64,000 bases of DNA, taken from Parasphingorhabdus sp. SCSIO 66989 (GTDB lineage Bacteria > Pseudomonadota > Alphaproteobacteria > Sphingomonadales > Sphingomonadaceae). The stretch's first letter is position 1; each line of letters starts with the position of its first letter. Both the position numbers and the translations under genes were made by a program. Shown one piece after another: positions 33,554 through 43,522 of the stretch. The notes beneath the pieces are model-generated. The model saw only the letters and a program-made list of their open reading frames with translations, did not search any database and had not been told where the DNA came from. Location: contig NZ_CP136594.1 of assembly GCF_032852305.1 (NCBI RefSeq), positions 1-64,000 of the forward strand, read 5' to 3'.

Positions 33554-35467
33554 TTATCCCATTTTCTTCAGGGCCCAGGCAAAATTGCTGCCGCCTGGCC
33601 CGGTTTCGCCATGCAGAACGACCTGCTTGGTCGCTTTGGCCCGCCCATAGCCATTGACCCACAGGCTGTCTTCGACGGTCAATTGGCCCTGATTGATCCT
33701 CAACTGCCACAATTGACCATCATCGAGCCGCATGATCGCACCCTGGGCATCTTCGGTGCAATGCGCCTCGACATGCTGACCAAGATGAAAACGGATAGCG
33801 AGCGGCAGGCTGTCAAACCCAGCCTTGCGCGCCTTGGCACTTTGCGCCGATGGCAGCAGCAAATCCTCGCCGCGCAACTCGCTGCCGTCCGCCTTCAGCA
33901 CCAGTGCGCGCCGATGGATCAAACCGTGACGACGGACATAGCCATCATGGCTCATCTCCAGCCGGGTCGCGGCATCAATCTCGCGCCGCTCCAGCTCCAC
34001 CTCATTCACGCCCTTGCCAAGCTTTCCTTTGGGCAGGATCGCGGTGCTGTTGAGATCATCAAGGCACAGCGTTGAATGGGCCGCGGTTGCGCGCAGGCCC
34101 TGACAAACATCTTCGGTCAGCATTGCGCCTTCAGCCGACGCACCGCCGCAACTGGTGATAATCCGCTGGCCATTGCTCGACATCTCGAACGCCAAGGTCG
34201 AGGCGCAGCCGGTCGCGGCATGGCGGGCAATGGGCGGCGGCCCGGCATCGGCCAGCACCACGGTGCGTCCGGCGGTGATCCGCTGATAGCCCCAATAGCG
34301 CGCCTGTCTGAGCGGACGGGCAATGGTGCCGCTGGCCTGCACCAGATGCTCCAGCATCTCGACATTGAGCGCGGGCGCGCCCTGCCATCCGGCCATGCTG
34401 CCATCATCATGAGTGACGCCCTGAAACGCCGCCATCGCCATATCCAGCGCCTCATAAATGGCATCGGGCAGATCGGCATCTTCGCTCTGCTCATAAAGCG
34501 AGCGCAGCAGCGACAGCACCGCTATCGCCTGAAACTGGTCCATGGGCGCGCGCGAAAACACCCCGCCATCGGCACCAAAGGTGGTCAGCATCGCCCGGCG
34601 CAGCCCGGCCTCGCCATAGACGCGGCGCGGATGGCCATCGGGCAGCAAAAGCGAGGCTGCGACCACTCCCGCCCACGCGGTCAGGCGCCTGATGCCGGGC
34701 TCTGCCTTATTGGCGGTGCGGTCGAGATGCCGTGCGGTGACTGCCAATTGCGTCAGCACCCGCTTGCGATGCGTCTTGTCACGCCCGCCCATAATCAGCG
34801 GTGCATACGCGGCGCAATTCATCAGCCGCCATGCAGCAATATCCGGTCGCCAGGCCGGGACTTTTACGTTCTCGCCATGATTGGCCAGCCATTGCTGCAA
34901 CAGCCGTTCGGCAAGCGAACGGACCTTTTCGCGCGGCGCTGCCGCCGCCAGATCGCGCAGCCAGCCAAAGCCGTGGAGATAATCCTGAAACCCCTCGGGC
35001 CATTTCGCGGCATTGAAATCATAGTCTTTTGCCGGCTGTTCCAGACCAAGATAACGGAAATGCCCGGCGCGGATAGCAGTGCCGCGTGTCGCATTGCCGA
35101 GAATGGGATCATCCGGCACCATCTGTAGGCGCAAGGGCGCAGCGGCGCGGAGCCGTAATTTGTGCAACGGGGTTCGCCATGTCAGGCGATAGACGCCATT
35201 GATCAGCCGTTCAGAGAGCGACAGGCCTTTCTCATTGTCGGCACGGATAACCAGCGCGCGGTCGGTGAGTTGCTCCGCCGGCTGTGCCGCACTGGCTGGC
35301 TCTTCAGCCTCGGCCGCACAGATCTCCGTATTACCGCCCTCAGATTGCCCGGCCTCAAGGATCAGATCAGGCCGCGCCTCCACAGCCCCCAAGGGCAGTG
35401 CTATGTCCGAAGCCTGATCGGCAGCGATCGGCTTCTTGGTCAGGTTGGCGCTCGGGTCTGCGTTCAT
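33554..35467 (-). CDS. Heparinase II/III family protein
   Basis: This 637-residue protein matches the heparinase II/III family (an alpha/alpha toroid followed by a beta-sandwich). The helical half includes [17 protein letters not shown] and [15 protein letters not shown], and the family's later strand region includes [13 protein letters not shown] and [12 protein letters not shown]. No signal peptide is present, unlike secreted polysaccharide lyases. I chose the ATG at 35467, which overlaps the rpe stop (ATGA); a longer frame extends upstream but would read into rpe. This gene is a fixed companion of purH and rpe in alphaproteobacteria, and its substrate is unknown. Confidence 0.85.
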   Translation of the reverse strand: MNADPSANLTKKPIAADQASDIALPLGAVEARPDLILEAGQSEGGNTEICAAEAEEPASAAQPAEQLTDRALVIRADNEKGLSLSERLINGVYRLTWRTPLHKLRLRAAAPLRLQMVPDDPILGNATRGTAIRAGHFRYLGLEQPAKDYDFNAAKWPEGFQDYLHGFGWLRDLAAAAPREKVRSLAERLLQQWLANHGENVKVPAWRPDIAAWRLMNCAAYAPLIMGGRDKTHRKRVLTQLAVTARHLDRTANKAEPGIRRLTAWAGVVAASLLLPDGHPRRVYGEAGLRRAMLTTFGADGGVFSRAPMDQFQAIAVLSLLRSLYEQSEDADLPDAIYEALDMAMAAFQGVTHDDGSMAGWQGAPALNVEMLEHLVQASGTIARPLRQARYWGYQRITAGRTVVLADAGPPPIARHAATGCASTLAFEMSSNGQRIITSCGGASAEGAMLTEDVCQGLRATAAHSTLCLDDLNSTAILPKGKLGKGVNEVELERREIDAATRLEMSHDGYVRRHGLIHRRALVLKADGSELRGEDLLLPSAQSAKARKAGFDSLPLAIRFHLGQHVEAHCTEDAQGAIMRLDDGQLWQLRINQGQLTVEDSLWVNGYGRAKATKQVVLHGETGPGGSNFAWALKKMG

Positions 35468-36126
35468 TCGCCCCTCAATGCTTTGATATTGGTGGCATAA
35501 TGATCCGGCCCGCCCCGGAAGGTTGCGGTTCCCGCCACCAGCACATCGGCACCCGCATCGACACAAAGCGGTGCGGTTTTGGCATCAACGCCGCCATCCA
35601 CTTCGAGATGAATATCCCGCCCTGTCGCATCGATGCGCTTGCGGATCGCTTCGATCTTGCGCAATTGGCTATCGATAAAGCTCTGCCCGCCAAAGCCGGG
35701 ATTAACGCTCATCACCAGCACCAGATCGACATCATCAATAATATAATCGAGCGCGCTTTCCGACGTGCCGGGGTTGAGCACAACGCCTGCTTTTTTACCC
35801 AGCGAACGGATATGCTGCAATGTGCGGTGAATATGCGGTCCGGCCTCGGGATGCACCGTAATGATATCCGCGCCGGCATCGGCAAAGGCATCGAGATAGG
35901 CATCGACCGGCGAGATCATCAGATGCACATCGAACGGCTTATCTGTGTGCGGGCGAAGCGCTTTGACGACCGCCGGGCCGATGGTGATATTGGGCACGAA
36001 ATGCCCGTCCATCACATCGACATGAATCCAGTCGCATCCGGCTTCATCTATGGCGCGGATTTCCTCACCCAGATGGGCGAAATCAGCCGAGAGAATTGAG
36101 GGCGAAATAAGCGGGGTGCGGGCCAT
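35464..36126 (-). CDS. rpe: Ribulose-phosphate 3-epimerase
   Basis: This 220-residue TIM-barrel enzyme interconverts ribulose 5-phosphate and xylulose 5-phosphate in the pentose phosphate pathway. Key motifs are [26 protein letters not shown] (metal-binding His and Asp), [20 protein letters not shown] and [11 protein letters not shown]. Its 3' end overlaps the start of the heparinase-like gene by four bases. Confidence 0.95.
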   Translation of the reverse strand: MARTPLISPSILSADFAHLGEEIRAIDEAGCDWIHVDVMDGHFVPNITIGPAVVKALRPHTDKPFDVHLMISPVDAYLDAFADAGADIITVHPEAGPHIHRTLQHIRSLGKKAGVVLNPGTSESALDYIIDDVDLVLVMSVNPGFGGQSFIDSQLRKIEAIRKRIDATGRDIHLEVDGGVDAKTAPLCVDAGADVLVAGTATFRGGPDHYATNIKALRGE

Positions 36127-36190
36127 ATCGTCAGGTAACTTTCACCCCCGACATGCGCAACCGCGCGCGCGCTTTCTGTCCACAAATAAG

Positions 36191-37447
36191 TCAGTTTTCT
36201 CGCTGCATCCGGGCGATAAAGAAACCATCCATCCCGCCAAGCTCCGCCAGATGATGTGGCAAGATGCGGACATATCCCTCATCAGTCGGAGACAGGCCAT
36301 CGGGAAGCTCATCGGGTGTCACCGCATTGATCAGAAAATCGCTATGGGCGTCGAGAAACTGCCCAATCTGTGCTTCGCCTTCTTCGGGTTCCAGAGAGCA
36401 CACGGCATAGAGCAGATGTCCGCCGGGTTTTAACCAAGCGGCTGCCTGCTCAAGCATCTTGGCCTGTAGTTGGGCGCGATCTGCAATATCGCGTTCGCTT
36501 ATGCGATGGAGCACATCGGGATGGCGTCGGAAAATACCGGTGGCTGTACAGGGGGCATCGAGCAGCACCGCATCGGCCTGTGCCTCGGGCTGCCAGCGCA
36601 GCGCATCCATGGTGATGATGTTGGCGGCAAGCCCAGTACGCTCGAGATTTTCCGACAGGCGGCGATTGCGTTTTTCCGAGAGATCAAGCGCCGTGACCTG
36701 CCATCCCTTCACGGCCAGTTGCATTGTCTTGCCACCGGGCGCGGCGCAGAGATCATAGACGCTGCGACCCGCGCCATTGCCTAACAGGCGGGCGGGCAAG
36801 GCTGCGGAGATATTCTGCACCCACCATGCGCCTTCGGCATAGCCGGGCATGGCGGGGACCGGTCCGCTTTCGCTGAGACGAATATGGCCAGGAATCAGCT
36901 CGGTGCCGCCCGGATGCGCCGCAGTTTCAGGATCGCGAAGCGTGATATCGATAGGCGGCGCTTTGGCGAGGCCGATGCTGGCAGCTTCGACCATCGCATC
37001 GCCCCAATGGTCTCGCCAACGCTGCGCCACCGTTTCCGGCAATGTAGGTTTCTCCGGCAATGCCGGATCGCCACGCATCAGCGCGCCAAATACGCCATGC
37101 GCCAGTCGCCTTGGGCCGCCGCTGAGCAGTTCGAGGCCCGTCGCGACGACAGCATGGGCCGGGGTTTTGAGGACAAGCGCCTGTGCCAGCATCATCCGCA
37201 GCACCGTGCGTGCCTTGGCATCGTCGGCCAAGGGCTGGCGGGTGCGCGCATCAATCAACGCATCGAGATCAACCATATGGCGCAGCGTTTCCGCCGCGAT
37301 GGCGCGCGCCATGGCTTTGTCTTCGGGTAGTTCGAGATGGCGACAGGCGCGCGCTTCCACTTGGTCCAGCGCATCGCCCCGGCGCAGTACCGCATCGAGC
37401 ATGGTCAGCGCGGCTCGGCGCGTGGCTAATCCGGCAATATCGGTCAT
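36191..37447 (-). CDS. rsmB: RsmB-family 16S rRNA m5C methyltransferase
   Basis: This 418-residue protein has an N-terminal NusB-like RNA-binding domain (about residues 8-130) fused to a C-terminal NOL1/NOP2/Sun-type SAM-dependent methyltransferase domain. The SAM and catalytic motifs are visible: LCAAPGGKTMQLA, the DAPCTATGIFRRHPDVL segment with the active-site Cys, and YAVCSLEPEEGE with the second Cys. It probably methylates C967 of 16S rRNA, as in RsmB. The start ATG at 37447 directly abuts a repeat element. Confidence 0.9.
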   Translation of the reverse strand: MTDIAGLATRRAALTMLDAVLRRGDALDQVEARACRHLELPEDKAMARAIAAETLRHMVDLDALIDARTRQPLADDAKARTVLRMMLAQALVLKTPAHAVVATGLELLSGGPRRLAHGVFGALMRGDPALPEKPTLPETVAQRWRDHWGDAMVEAASIGLAKAPPIDITLRDPETAAHPGGTELIPGHIRLSESGPVPAMPGYAEGAWWVQNISAALPARLLGNGAGRSVYDLCAAPGGKTMQLAVKGWQVTALDLSEKRNRRLSENLERTGLAANIITMDALRWQPEAQADAVLLDAPCTATGIFRRHPDVLHRISERDIADRAQLQAKMLEQAAAWLKPGGHLLYAVCSLEPEEGEAQIGQFLDAHSDFLINAVTPDELPDGLSPTDEGYVRILPHHLAELGGMDGFFIARMQREN

Positions 37448-37453
37448 AGGCTA

Positions 37454-37644
37454 GATCCTGCCCCTCGGGGGAGGGGAACCGTCGAAGACGGTGGAGGGGC
37501 ATCTTCGGCAGGATACATAACTCGTGATAATCCACTATCTCGTTTCATGGTTTTGGTAGCTTAGCGCGTTGCCTCAGTAGCAGACCATGCTGCTTGTGCC
37601 CCTCCACCAGCTACGCTGGTTCCCCTCCCCGTACCGGGGAGGAT
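37454..37644. repeat. Composite GGGGAGG/TGGAGGGGC hairpin element, copy A
   Basis: A left part reads ATCCTGCCCCTCGGGGGAGG then CCGTCGAAGACGGTGGAGGGGCA; a right part reads TGCCCCTCCACCAGCTACGC then a GGGGAGGAT end. Multiple palindromes face each other across about 90 less-structured bases. The same arrangement is repeated at 60.2-60.4 kb. It fills the gap between rsmB and htpX. Confidence 0.7.
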
Positions 37645-37645
37645 A

Positions 37646-38542
37646 TCAGCGGCGACCGGTGGGATTGAGCGCACTGGCGCGGCCCTGACTGCGCTCTGGC
37701 GTGCCGCCAAAACCGCCGGACCCCTGACCCATATCGGCGGCAATCTGCTGCAGCGCTTCGATGCGGTCGCCGGTATCGGGGTGGGTCGAGAACAGGCTGC
37801 GCACGCCAGCGGGCACGATGTAAAGCTGTGCCGCTGCCGGGTTGCGTTCGCTCACCGGATTGGGGATCTGCTCAGCTTGGCCGGAAATCTTGGCCAGCGC
37901 AGAGGCCAGCGCCATTGGCTTGCCGCTAATCTCTGCCCCGCCCTTGTCAGCGCCAAATTCGCGGGTCCGGCTGATCGCCATTTGCACGATCATCGCGGCA
38001 AAAGGCGCGACCAACACCGCCAGTAACCCGGCAATTCCGGCATTGCGATCCCGGAAGAACATGCCGAAATTGGCGAGCATGGAAATTGCACCGGCAATCG
38101 TCGCCACCATGGTCATGATCAGCGTATCGCGGTTTTTCACATGCGCCAGCTCATGCGCCATCACGCCTTCGACTTCATCCTTGTTGAGCATCCGCAACAG
38201 GCCGGTGGTGGCGGCAACAGCAGCATTTTCCGGATTGCGACCGGTGGCAAAAGCATTGGGATGCGGCGTGTCCATCAGATAGACTTTAGGCATGGGCATA
38301 TCGGCATTGCGCGCCAAATTGGCGACCATATTGTAAAAGTCAGGATGGCTCTGGGCATCGACTTCAATCGCATTGTGCATGCGCAGGACAATCTTGTCGG
38401 CATTCCAGAAGGTGAACAGGTTCATACCCGCCGCCACGACCAGCGCGATCATAGCGCCACCTGCGCCGCCCAGCGTATAGCCCAGCGCCATAAACAGCGC
38501 GGTCAGCGCCGCCAGCAGCATCATTGTCTTCATCTGGTTCAT
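37646..38542 (-). CDS. htpX: Zinc metalloprotease HtpX
   Basis: HtpX is a membrane-bound stress protease that degrades misfolded membrane proteins, acting with FtsH. The product of about 298 residues starts with two hydrophobic segments (ATG at 38542, in [26 protein letters not shown]) and has the zinc site [10 protein letters not shown]. Later a second Glu and a third membrane pair follow. The C-terminus is a Gly/Ser-rich tail ([17 protein letters not shown]). An upstream in-frame extension is open but includes DNA without signal to be coding. Confidence 0.9.
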   Translation of the reverse strand: MNQMKTMMLLAALTALFMALGYTLGGAGGAMIALVVAAGMNLFTFWNADKIVLRMHNAIEVDAQSHPDFYNMVANLARNADMPMPKVYLMDTPHPNAFATGRNPENAAVAATTGLLRMLNKDEVEGVMAHELAHVKNRDTLIMTMVATIAGAISMLANFGMFFRDRNAGIAGLLAVLVAPFAAMIVQMAISRTREFGADKGGAEISGKPMALASALAKISGQAEQIPNPVSERNPAAAQLYIVPAGVRSLFSTHPDTGDRIEALQQIAADMGQGSGGFGGTPERSQGRASALNPTGRR

Positions 38543-38706
38543 CACGTCTTTCCCATAGTTGGCAATGACAGCCTTTGCCGCCACTGCATACGCTTTTGCG
38601 GGCGGATCGGCCAGTAAACTTGCGAAAAGGCTTGGCCTGATCTGCATCCTTACCCATAATATGTGCAGCGAAACGCAGTTTTTCAATCGCAACAGGAGCA
38701 AGGGCG

Positions 38707-38913
38707 ATGGCCAATCAGGACAGCAAAGCGGCACTGGCACAAACGGTGACCCCGGCCCGCAAACGGCCCGACAATGTCAGCCCGCCCAAGCACTGGAAGG
38801 CGGACTCCGCGCCAGAGCCTGAGGCGATCAGCCCGGAAGCGAAGGAAGCGCATGCCAATGGCCCGACCCGCTATGGCGACTGGGAGTCCAAGGGCATGGC
38901 GATTGATTTTTAG
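38707..38913 (+). CDS. Succinate dehydrogenase assembly factor 4-like protein (DUF1674)
   Basis: This 68-residue protein matches the DUF1674/SdhAF4 family, which helps mature the flavoprotein subunit of succinate dehydrogenase. The diagnostic C-terminal motif [17 protein letters not shown] is present, after a Pro/Ala-rich N-terminal half. Sdh genes are not in the window. It is divergent from htpX. Confidence 0.88.
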   Translation: MANQDSKAALAQTVTPARKRPDNVSPPKHWKADSAPEPEAISPEAKEAHANGPTRYGDWESKGMAIDF

Positions 38914-38969
38914 CAGGGCTTTTGCCGCGCTAAGTTCACAAAGTTCACACCTGTGAGGCGCTCTAATAG

Positions 38970-39072
38970 CCCTCTCTCCTTTAGGGGAGAGGGTTGGGAG
39001 AGGGGGTTGTCAAACTAGCACTGCGCAAGCGGATAGTCCCCTCCCCTAGCCCCTCCCCTGAAGGGGAGGGGA
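38970..39072. repeat. Paired GGGGAGAGGG / CCCCTCCCCT palindromes
   Basis: The stretch between the small sdhAF4-like gene and the convergent rpoN gene holds CCCTCTCTCCTTTAGGGGAG-type inverted arms and a second CCCCTCCCCTGAAGGGGAGGGG hairpin. It may act as a bidirectional transcription end. Confidence 0.6.
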
Positions 39073-39078
39073 ACGATC

Positions 39079-40626
39079 CTATTTCACCAGCATCGCCTTT
39101 TCGCGGCGTCTTTGTACTGAGGAACCCAGATTCATCGCCTCGCGATATTTCGCCACGGTGCGGCGGGCGATGTCATAACCCTGATCCTTGAGCATCGCGA
39201 CCAGCTTATCATCGGAGAGGATCTTTTTCGGGTCCTCATTGTCGATCAGTGTCTTGAGTGCATCTTTGACCGCCGAGGACGACACCGCTTCACCGCCATC
39301 GGCGGACTGGATCGCCGTGGTGAAGAAATATTTGAGCTCAAATGTGCCGCGATCACAGTTCAAATATTTGTTGCTGGTCACACGGCTAATGGTGGACTCG
39401 TGCATCTCGATCGCATCGGCGACCTGCCGCAAGGTAAGCGGCTTGAGATGCGCCACACCTTCGCGAAAAAAGCCTTCCTGGCGCTTGACGATCTCGGTCG
39501 CGACCTTGGTGATGGTGCGCTGGCGCTGATCGAGCGTGCGGATCAGCCAGCTGGCATCATTCAAACATTCATTGAGCCACGCCTTGCTCGCCTTGTCCTG
39601 CAGCCCTTCGCTCAGCTCGCTATGATAACGCCGGTTGATCAGCAGGCGCGGCAGCGTCGCCGGGTTCATCTCGATATGCCATCCGGCACCGCCGGGTTTG
39701 GGCCTAACAAAGACATCAGGCACTACCGGCGCGGCAGCAGACCCGGCAAAAGCGGCTCCCGGGCGAGGATCATAGTCGCGCAGTTCGGATATCATATCGA
39801 TGATATCTTCCTCATCGACCCGGCACAGGCGCTTCAAACGCGCAATATCGCGCCGCGCCACCAGATCGAGATTGTCGATCAACCGCGCCATCGCCGGATC
39901 ATAACGGTCCGCCTCGCGCGCCTGGATCGCGATGCACTCACTCAAAGACCGCGCACCAACACCGCTGGGATCGCTTTGCTGCACCACCGCCAGCACATCT
40001 TCCAGATGATCCACCGAGACACCCAGCTGATGCGCCAAGGCCAGCGTATCCGCCTTGAGATAGCCACTATCGTCAATATGGCCGATAATCTGGTCGGCGA
40101 TCAGCATATCCTCGCCATTGAGCACCGCCGCCACCTGCGCGCGCAGATGGTCATGCAGGCTGATGCTTTCGGCGAGCATATTCTCCCAGTCCGGGCCTTC
40201 TTCGCCACCACCACCAGAGACCGCGCTCGCGCCCAGTGCCGCGCTGCCCATCATATCGGCGGCGGAATCATGATGGAACACATCGGTATCGCTGTTGCTG
40301 TCGAGCGGCGCATCGGCCTCTCCTGCCCCCGCAGCGATCAGCGTATCGGCGCCGTCAGGGGCAGGCGCATCCTCGAAACCGGCATCTGCGGCGCCGTTCT
40401 CTGCGCTGTCACTTATCGTGGCATCGCCTTCTGATGCGTCCTCAGATGATGGCGATTTCTCGCTGGTGCCTTCGCTCTCCAGCAACGGGTTCTTCTCCAA
40501 CGCCTCGTTGAGATAGCCCTCCATCTCCAGATTGGACAGCGCCAGCAGCTTGACCGCCTGCTGCATCTGCGGGGTCATCACCAGCGACTGTTTCTGCCGA
40601 AGGTCGAGGCGGGGGCCTAGCGCCAT
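39079..40626 (-). CDS. rpoN: RNA polymerase sigma-54 factor
   Basis: RpoN recognises -24/-12 promoters and needs AAA+ activators such as NtrC. The 515-residue product has the Gln-rich region I (QKQSLVMTPQMQQAVKLLAL), an acidic region II of about 110 residues, the core-binding domain and the C-terminal RpoN box (ARRTVAKYREAM, about residues 487-498). Region II is unusually rich in Asp, Ala and Glu. The target promoter of amtB in this window fits its consensus. It follows lptB in the conserved order lptC-lptA-lptB-rpoN, although a 67-base gap separates them. Confidence 0.96.
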   Translation of the reverse strand: MALGPRLDLRQKQSLVMTPQMQQAVKLLALSNLEMEGYLNEALEKNPLLESEGTSEKSPSSEDASEGDATISDSAENGAADAGFEDAPAPDGADTLIAAGAGEADAPLDSNSDTDVFHHDSAADMMGSAALGASAVSGGGGEEGPDWENMLAESISLHDHLRAQVAAVLNGEDMLIADQIIGHIDDSGYLKADTLALAHQLGVSVDHLEDVLAVVQQSDPSGVGARSLSECIAIQAREADRYDPAMARLIDNLDLVARRDIARLKRLCRVDEEDIIDMISELRDYDPRPGAAFAGSAAAPVVPDVFVRPKPGGAGWHIEMNPATLPRLLINRRYHSELSEGLQDKASKAWLNECLNDASWLIRTLDQRQRTITKVATEIVKRQEGFFREGVAHLKPLTLRQVADAIEMHESTISRVTSNKYLNCDRGTFELKYFFTTAIQSADGGEAVSSSAVKDALKTLIDNEDPKKILSDDKLVAMLKDQGYDIARRTVAKYREAMNLGSSVQRRREKAMLVK

Positions 40627-40693
40627 GGCTGCACCGCCGCTCTATGCTTGGTTACTGTAAGATATTCCAAATCGTGCCGGGTCGATGGCATGG

Positions 40694-41497
40694 TTACAAT
40701 GCAAACCCCTCACCGAGATAGAGCCGCCGCACATTGTCATCATTGACCAAGGCTTCGGGGGAGCCGGAAAACAGCACCTGGCCATCATAGATGATGCAGG
40801 CACGATCGACGATATCCAGCGTCTCGCGCACATTATGATCGGTGATCAACACGCCGATGCCACGATCCTTGAGCTGCAGCACCAGCTGGCGGATATCAGC
40901 GATCGAGAGCGGATCAATGCCGGCAAAGGGTTCATCAAGCAGAACTATCGAAGGATTGGCCGCCAGTGCACGGGCGATTTCACAACGCCGCCGCTCACCA
41001 CCGGAAAGCGCCATAGCCGGAGCATCACGCAAGCGGGTCAGACCGAATTCGTCAAGCAGCTTATCCAGTTCCGCCTCACGCGCAGCCTTGTCCGGCTCGG
41101 CCATTTCCAGCACCGCCATGATATTCTGCTCAACTGTCATGCCGCGGAAGATCGAGGTTTCCTGCGGCAGATAGCCAAGGCCGAGAACCGCGCGGCGATA
41201 CATCGGCAATGCAGTGATATTCTCGCCATCAAGCACGATGCGCCCGGAATCAGGCTTCACCAGACCCATGATCGAATAGAAGCAGGTGGTCTTGCCCGCG
41301 CCATTGGGGCCGAGCAGTCCAACAACTTCACCCTTGGCCACTGACAGCGAAATATCGGTCAGCACCGGGCGGCGGTCATAGCTCTTGGCAATAGAGACCA
41401 CCGCAAGGCCATTCTCCAAGGCATCAGGGTGCAGCGCAGACGCCATGCCATCAACAGCGGCAGGGCTGACATCAGCAGTTGTGGTTATGTCGTCCAT
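40694..41497 (-). CDS. lptB: LPS export ABC transporter ATP-binding protein
   Basis: LptB is the ATPase of the Lpt lipopolysaccharide export machine (LptB2FG). The 267-residue product has Walker A (GPNGAGKTTCF), Q-loop (GYLPQETSIFRGM), signature (LSGGERRRCEIARALA) and Walker B (IVLLDEPFAGIDP). It has an N-terminal extension of about 30 residues beyond E. coli LptB. It is transcribed after lptC-lptA, in the order lptC, lptA, lptB, rpoN, which confirms the assignment. Confidence 0.95.
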   Translation of the reverse strand: MDDITTTADVSPAAVDGMASALHPDALENGLAVVSIAKSYDRRPVLTDISLSVAKGEVVGLLGPNGAGKTTCFYSIMGLVKPDSGRIVLDGENITALPMYRRAVLGLGYLPQETSIFRGMTVEQNIMAVLEMAEPDKAAREAELDKLLDEFGLTRLRDAPAMALSGGERRRCEIARALAANPSIVLLDEPFAGIDPLSIADIRQLVLQLKDRGIGVLITDHNVRETLDIVDRACIIYDGQVLFSGSPEALVNDDNVRRLYLGEGFAL

Positions 41498-41625
41498 AAG
41501 GTCCAGATCTTTAGTCCTGCTCTTGCTTTACACCATCATCTGCCTGACGGAATCGCATTGCAAGCCTAATTCTATAAATGCAAGCAAGTTTCATGCCTGT
41601 TAACGCATGACACGCTTTTTGCCGA

Positions 41626-42198
41626 TTAATTGCTGCTATCGTTGCGCTGCGGCACGGTGAAGCTGCCGCTGACCCGGCCATTGCGGCTGTTGACATTATT
41701 GGCACCACCGCCCGATGCCCGGCCATCAATACTGGTCAGGCCTGTGGTCAAATCAATCACCAGCCGCTCACCATTCAGCCTGTCGCCCGCACGGTTAAGG
41801 CGGACATTGCCGATCATGGTGATGATCCGCCGGTCGAGATCATAGATCGCGCTCTGGCCGCGTGCATTGGTATCGCCCTTGCTGACGGTCACACCGCCCA
41901 GCGCATCGATACGCTGGATATCGGTGCTGCCAATATCGCGAAATGCCACCGTCACCCGAGATGCTTGAAGGTTTAGGCCCGCCTGATTGATCGCGACACC
42001 ACCGCTCAAGACGACGCGGTCCTGCCGCTGCTGCAGCTCGATACGTGCGGCGTCGAAATCCACGGGTGCGTTGCTGTTATGGGTAAACAGAGACTGAGCT
42101 TGGCCATCACCAGGGACCGTCAGGGCAACCGCCGCTAAGGCCACTGCAACTCCGGCAAAGAGCCATTTGCTCGTTCGAGGCATTTTCATGTCCTTCAT
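41626..42198 (-). CDS. lptA: LPS transport periplasmic protein LptA
   Basis: This 190-residue periplasmic protein bridges the inner and outer membrane parts of the Lpt machine. It has a signal peptide (VAVALAAVALTVPGDGQAQS) and an OstA-like beta-jellyroll domain (IELQQRQDRVVLSGGVAIN, VSKGDTNARGQSAIYDLDRR). Its ATG overlaps the lptC stop by four bases. The C-terminus is Asn/Ser-rich and shorter than in E. coli. Confidence 0.88.
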   Translation of the reverse strand: MKDMKMPRTSKWLFAGVAVALAAVALTVPGDGQAQSLFTHNSNAPVDFDAARIELQQRQDRVVLSGGVAINQAGLNLQASRVTVAFRDIGSTDIQRIDALGGVTVSKGDTNARGQSAIYDLDRRIITMIGNVRLNRAGDRLNGERLVIDLTTGLTSIDGRASGGGANNVNSRNGRVSGSFTVPQRNDSSN

Positions 42199-42833
42199 CT
42201 CAATTGCCCCTGCTCTATCCGCATCGACGCATTGCCCACCAGTGTCACAGTCCTTTGTTCCAGATCAGCACTGAGCTGATCAGCACGAAAAGTGCCCACC
42301 GACGTGCGACCACTTACCGCGCCCCGGCTTTGCAATGTTCGTTCTTTCAAATCAACATCAACGTCACGGGTGATCATGCGATAGCCATTGGCGGCGTTGA
42401 AGCGGATAGGGCCATCAATGCGGACGGTCTCGGCTTCCATGTCATAGCTGCCCTCATTGGCATCAAGTGTCCCCGGCCCAGATGCCAGCAATATCCGCGC
42501 GGTCAGGTCTTCCAGTTCGACAACCGGAACATCTGAGCTACGCTGCACCGCCCTGCCTGCCTTGAGGGAGAAAGGCCGCCCCTTGCTGTCCTTGCCGCGA
42601 TAGAGCGCATCAGTGACCCGCATTCGTTCATTGGCGATTTCTACCGTATCTTTGTCGAGCAAAAAGCTGAGCTCTGAACGCTGTACCAAGGGTGCGAGGA
42701 CCAGAAACGCAACCAGCGCACCGATGCCCAAGGGCAGCACCCGCTGCAACAGCCGCACGATCGTATCATGACGGCTGCCCGGCGCGGCGAAAAGCTGGCG
42801 CTGGCTTCTTTGCTGTTCTGCCCTTTGGGTCAT
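42195..42833 (-). CDS. lptC: LPS export periplasmic protein LptC
   Basis: This 212-residue protein has one N-terminal membrane anchor (VLPLGIGALVAFLVLAPL) and a periplasmic jellyroll domain (MRVTDALYRGKDSKGRPFSLKAG, MRIEQGQL end) of the LptC family. LptC receives LPS from LptBFG and passes it to LptA. Its place immediately upstream of lptA and the ATGA overlap support the call. The upstream neighbour is the nanoRNase gene. Confidence 0.9.
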   Translation of the reverse strand: MTQRAEQQRSQRQLFAAPGSRHDTIVRLLQRVLPLGIGALVAFLVLAPLVQRSELSFLLDKDTVEIANERMRVTDALYRGKDSKGRPFSLKAGRAVQRSSDVPVVELEDLTARILLASGPGTLDANEGSYDMEAETVRIDGPIRFNAANGYRMITRDVDVDLKERTLQSRGAVSGRTSVGTFRADQLSADLEQRTVTLVGNASMRIEQGQLR

Positions 42834-42886
42834 AGACTTTCCCGGAGGGCAGCAGGATTGCCGACGCCTCTCGCGGCCTCTAAATA

Positions 42887-43504
42887 TTAACTATGGGCGA
42901 AAATATCAATTTCCGGCCAGCCAATAATGTCCAGTTCGGCGCGATGCGGCAGAAAATCGAAACAGGCCTGGGCGATATCCATCCGCTTCTCGCGCTCCAG
43001 CCGCTCGGTCAGCTTGTCGCGCAAATCATGCAGAAAGCGTACATCGCTGGCGGCATAGTCGCATTGCGCGTCACTCAGTTCCGGTGCACCCCAGTCGCTT
43101 GACTGCTGCTGCTTGGAAATCTCCTTGCCCAGCATCTCGCGCACCAGTTCTTTCAGGCCATGGCGATCCGTATAGGTGCGCACCAACCGTGATGCGATTT
43201 TGGTGCAGAAAACCGGTTCGGCCATGACGCCAAGATAATATTTGATCGCAGCGAGATCAAAGCGACCGAAATGATAGAGCTTGGTGCGATTGGGGTCGGC
43301 GAGAACCGCTTTCAGATTGGGTGCGGCAAAGTCGCTGTCAGGGGCAAAGCGGACAAGATGTTCATCGCCGCTGCCATCGCTGATCTGCACCAGGCACAGT
43401 CGGTCGCGAGGCGTGATCAAGCCCATGGTCTCGGTATCAACCGCCAGCGCGCCCTCGCCCAAAGCGTCTGCCGGAATATCTTCCTGATGGAGATGTACTG
43501 CCAT
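42887..43504 (-). CDS. nrnC: Ribonuclease D-like exonuclease, NrnC type
   Basis: This 205-residue protein has only the DEDDy exonuclease domain, without the HRDC domains of RNase D, as in NrnC of Bartonella and other alphaproteobacteria. The motifs are visible: VDTETMG (Asp23, Glu25), HFGRFDLAA (second Asp) and YAASDVRFLHDL (Tyr and Asp). NrnC degrades short RNAs down to mononucleotides and substitutes for oligoribonuclease in these bacteria. It is next to the lpt genes on the same strand, 53 bases upstream of lptC. Confidence 0.88.
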   Translation of the reverse strand: MAVHLHQEDIPADALGEGALAVDTETMGLITPRDRLCLVQISDGSGDEHLVRFAPDSDFAAPNLKAVLADPNRTKLYHFGRFDLAAIKYYLGVMAEPVFCTKIASRLVRTYTDRHGLKELVREMLGKEISKQQQSSDWGAPELSDAQCDYAASDVRFLHDLRDKLTERLEREKRMDIAQACFDFLPHRAELDIIGWPEIDIFAHS

Positions 43505-43522
43505 GTGTTGTTCGCCCCGTTG

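Noticed and set aside
39400-40434. 344-codon plus-strand frame opposite rpoN
   Set aside because: Antisense shadow of rpoN, without recognisable features.
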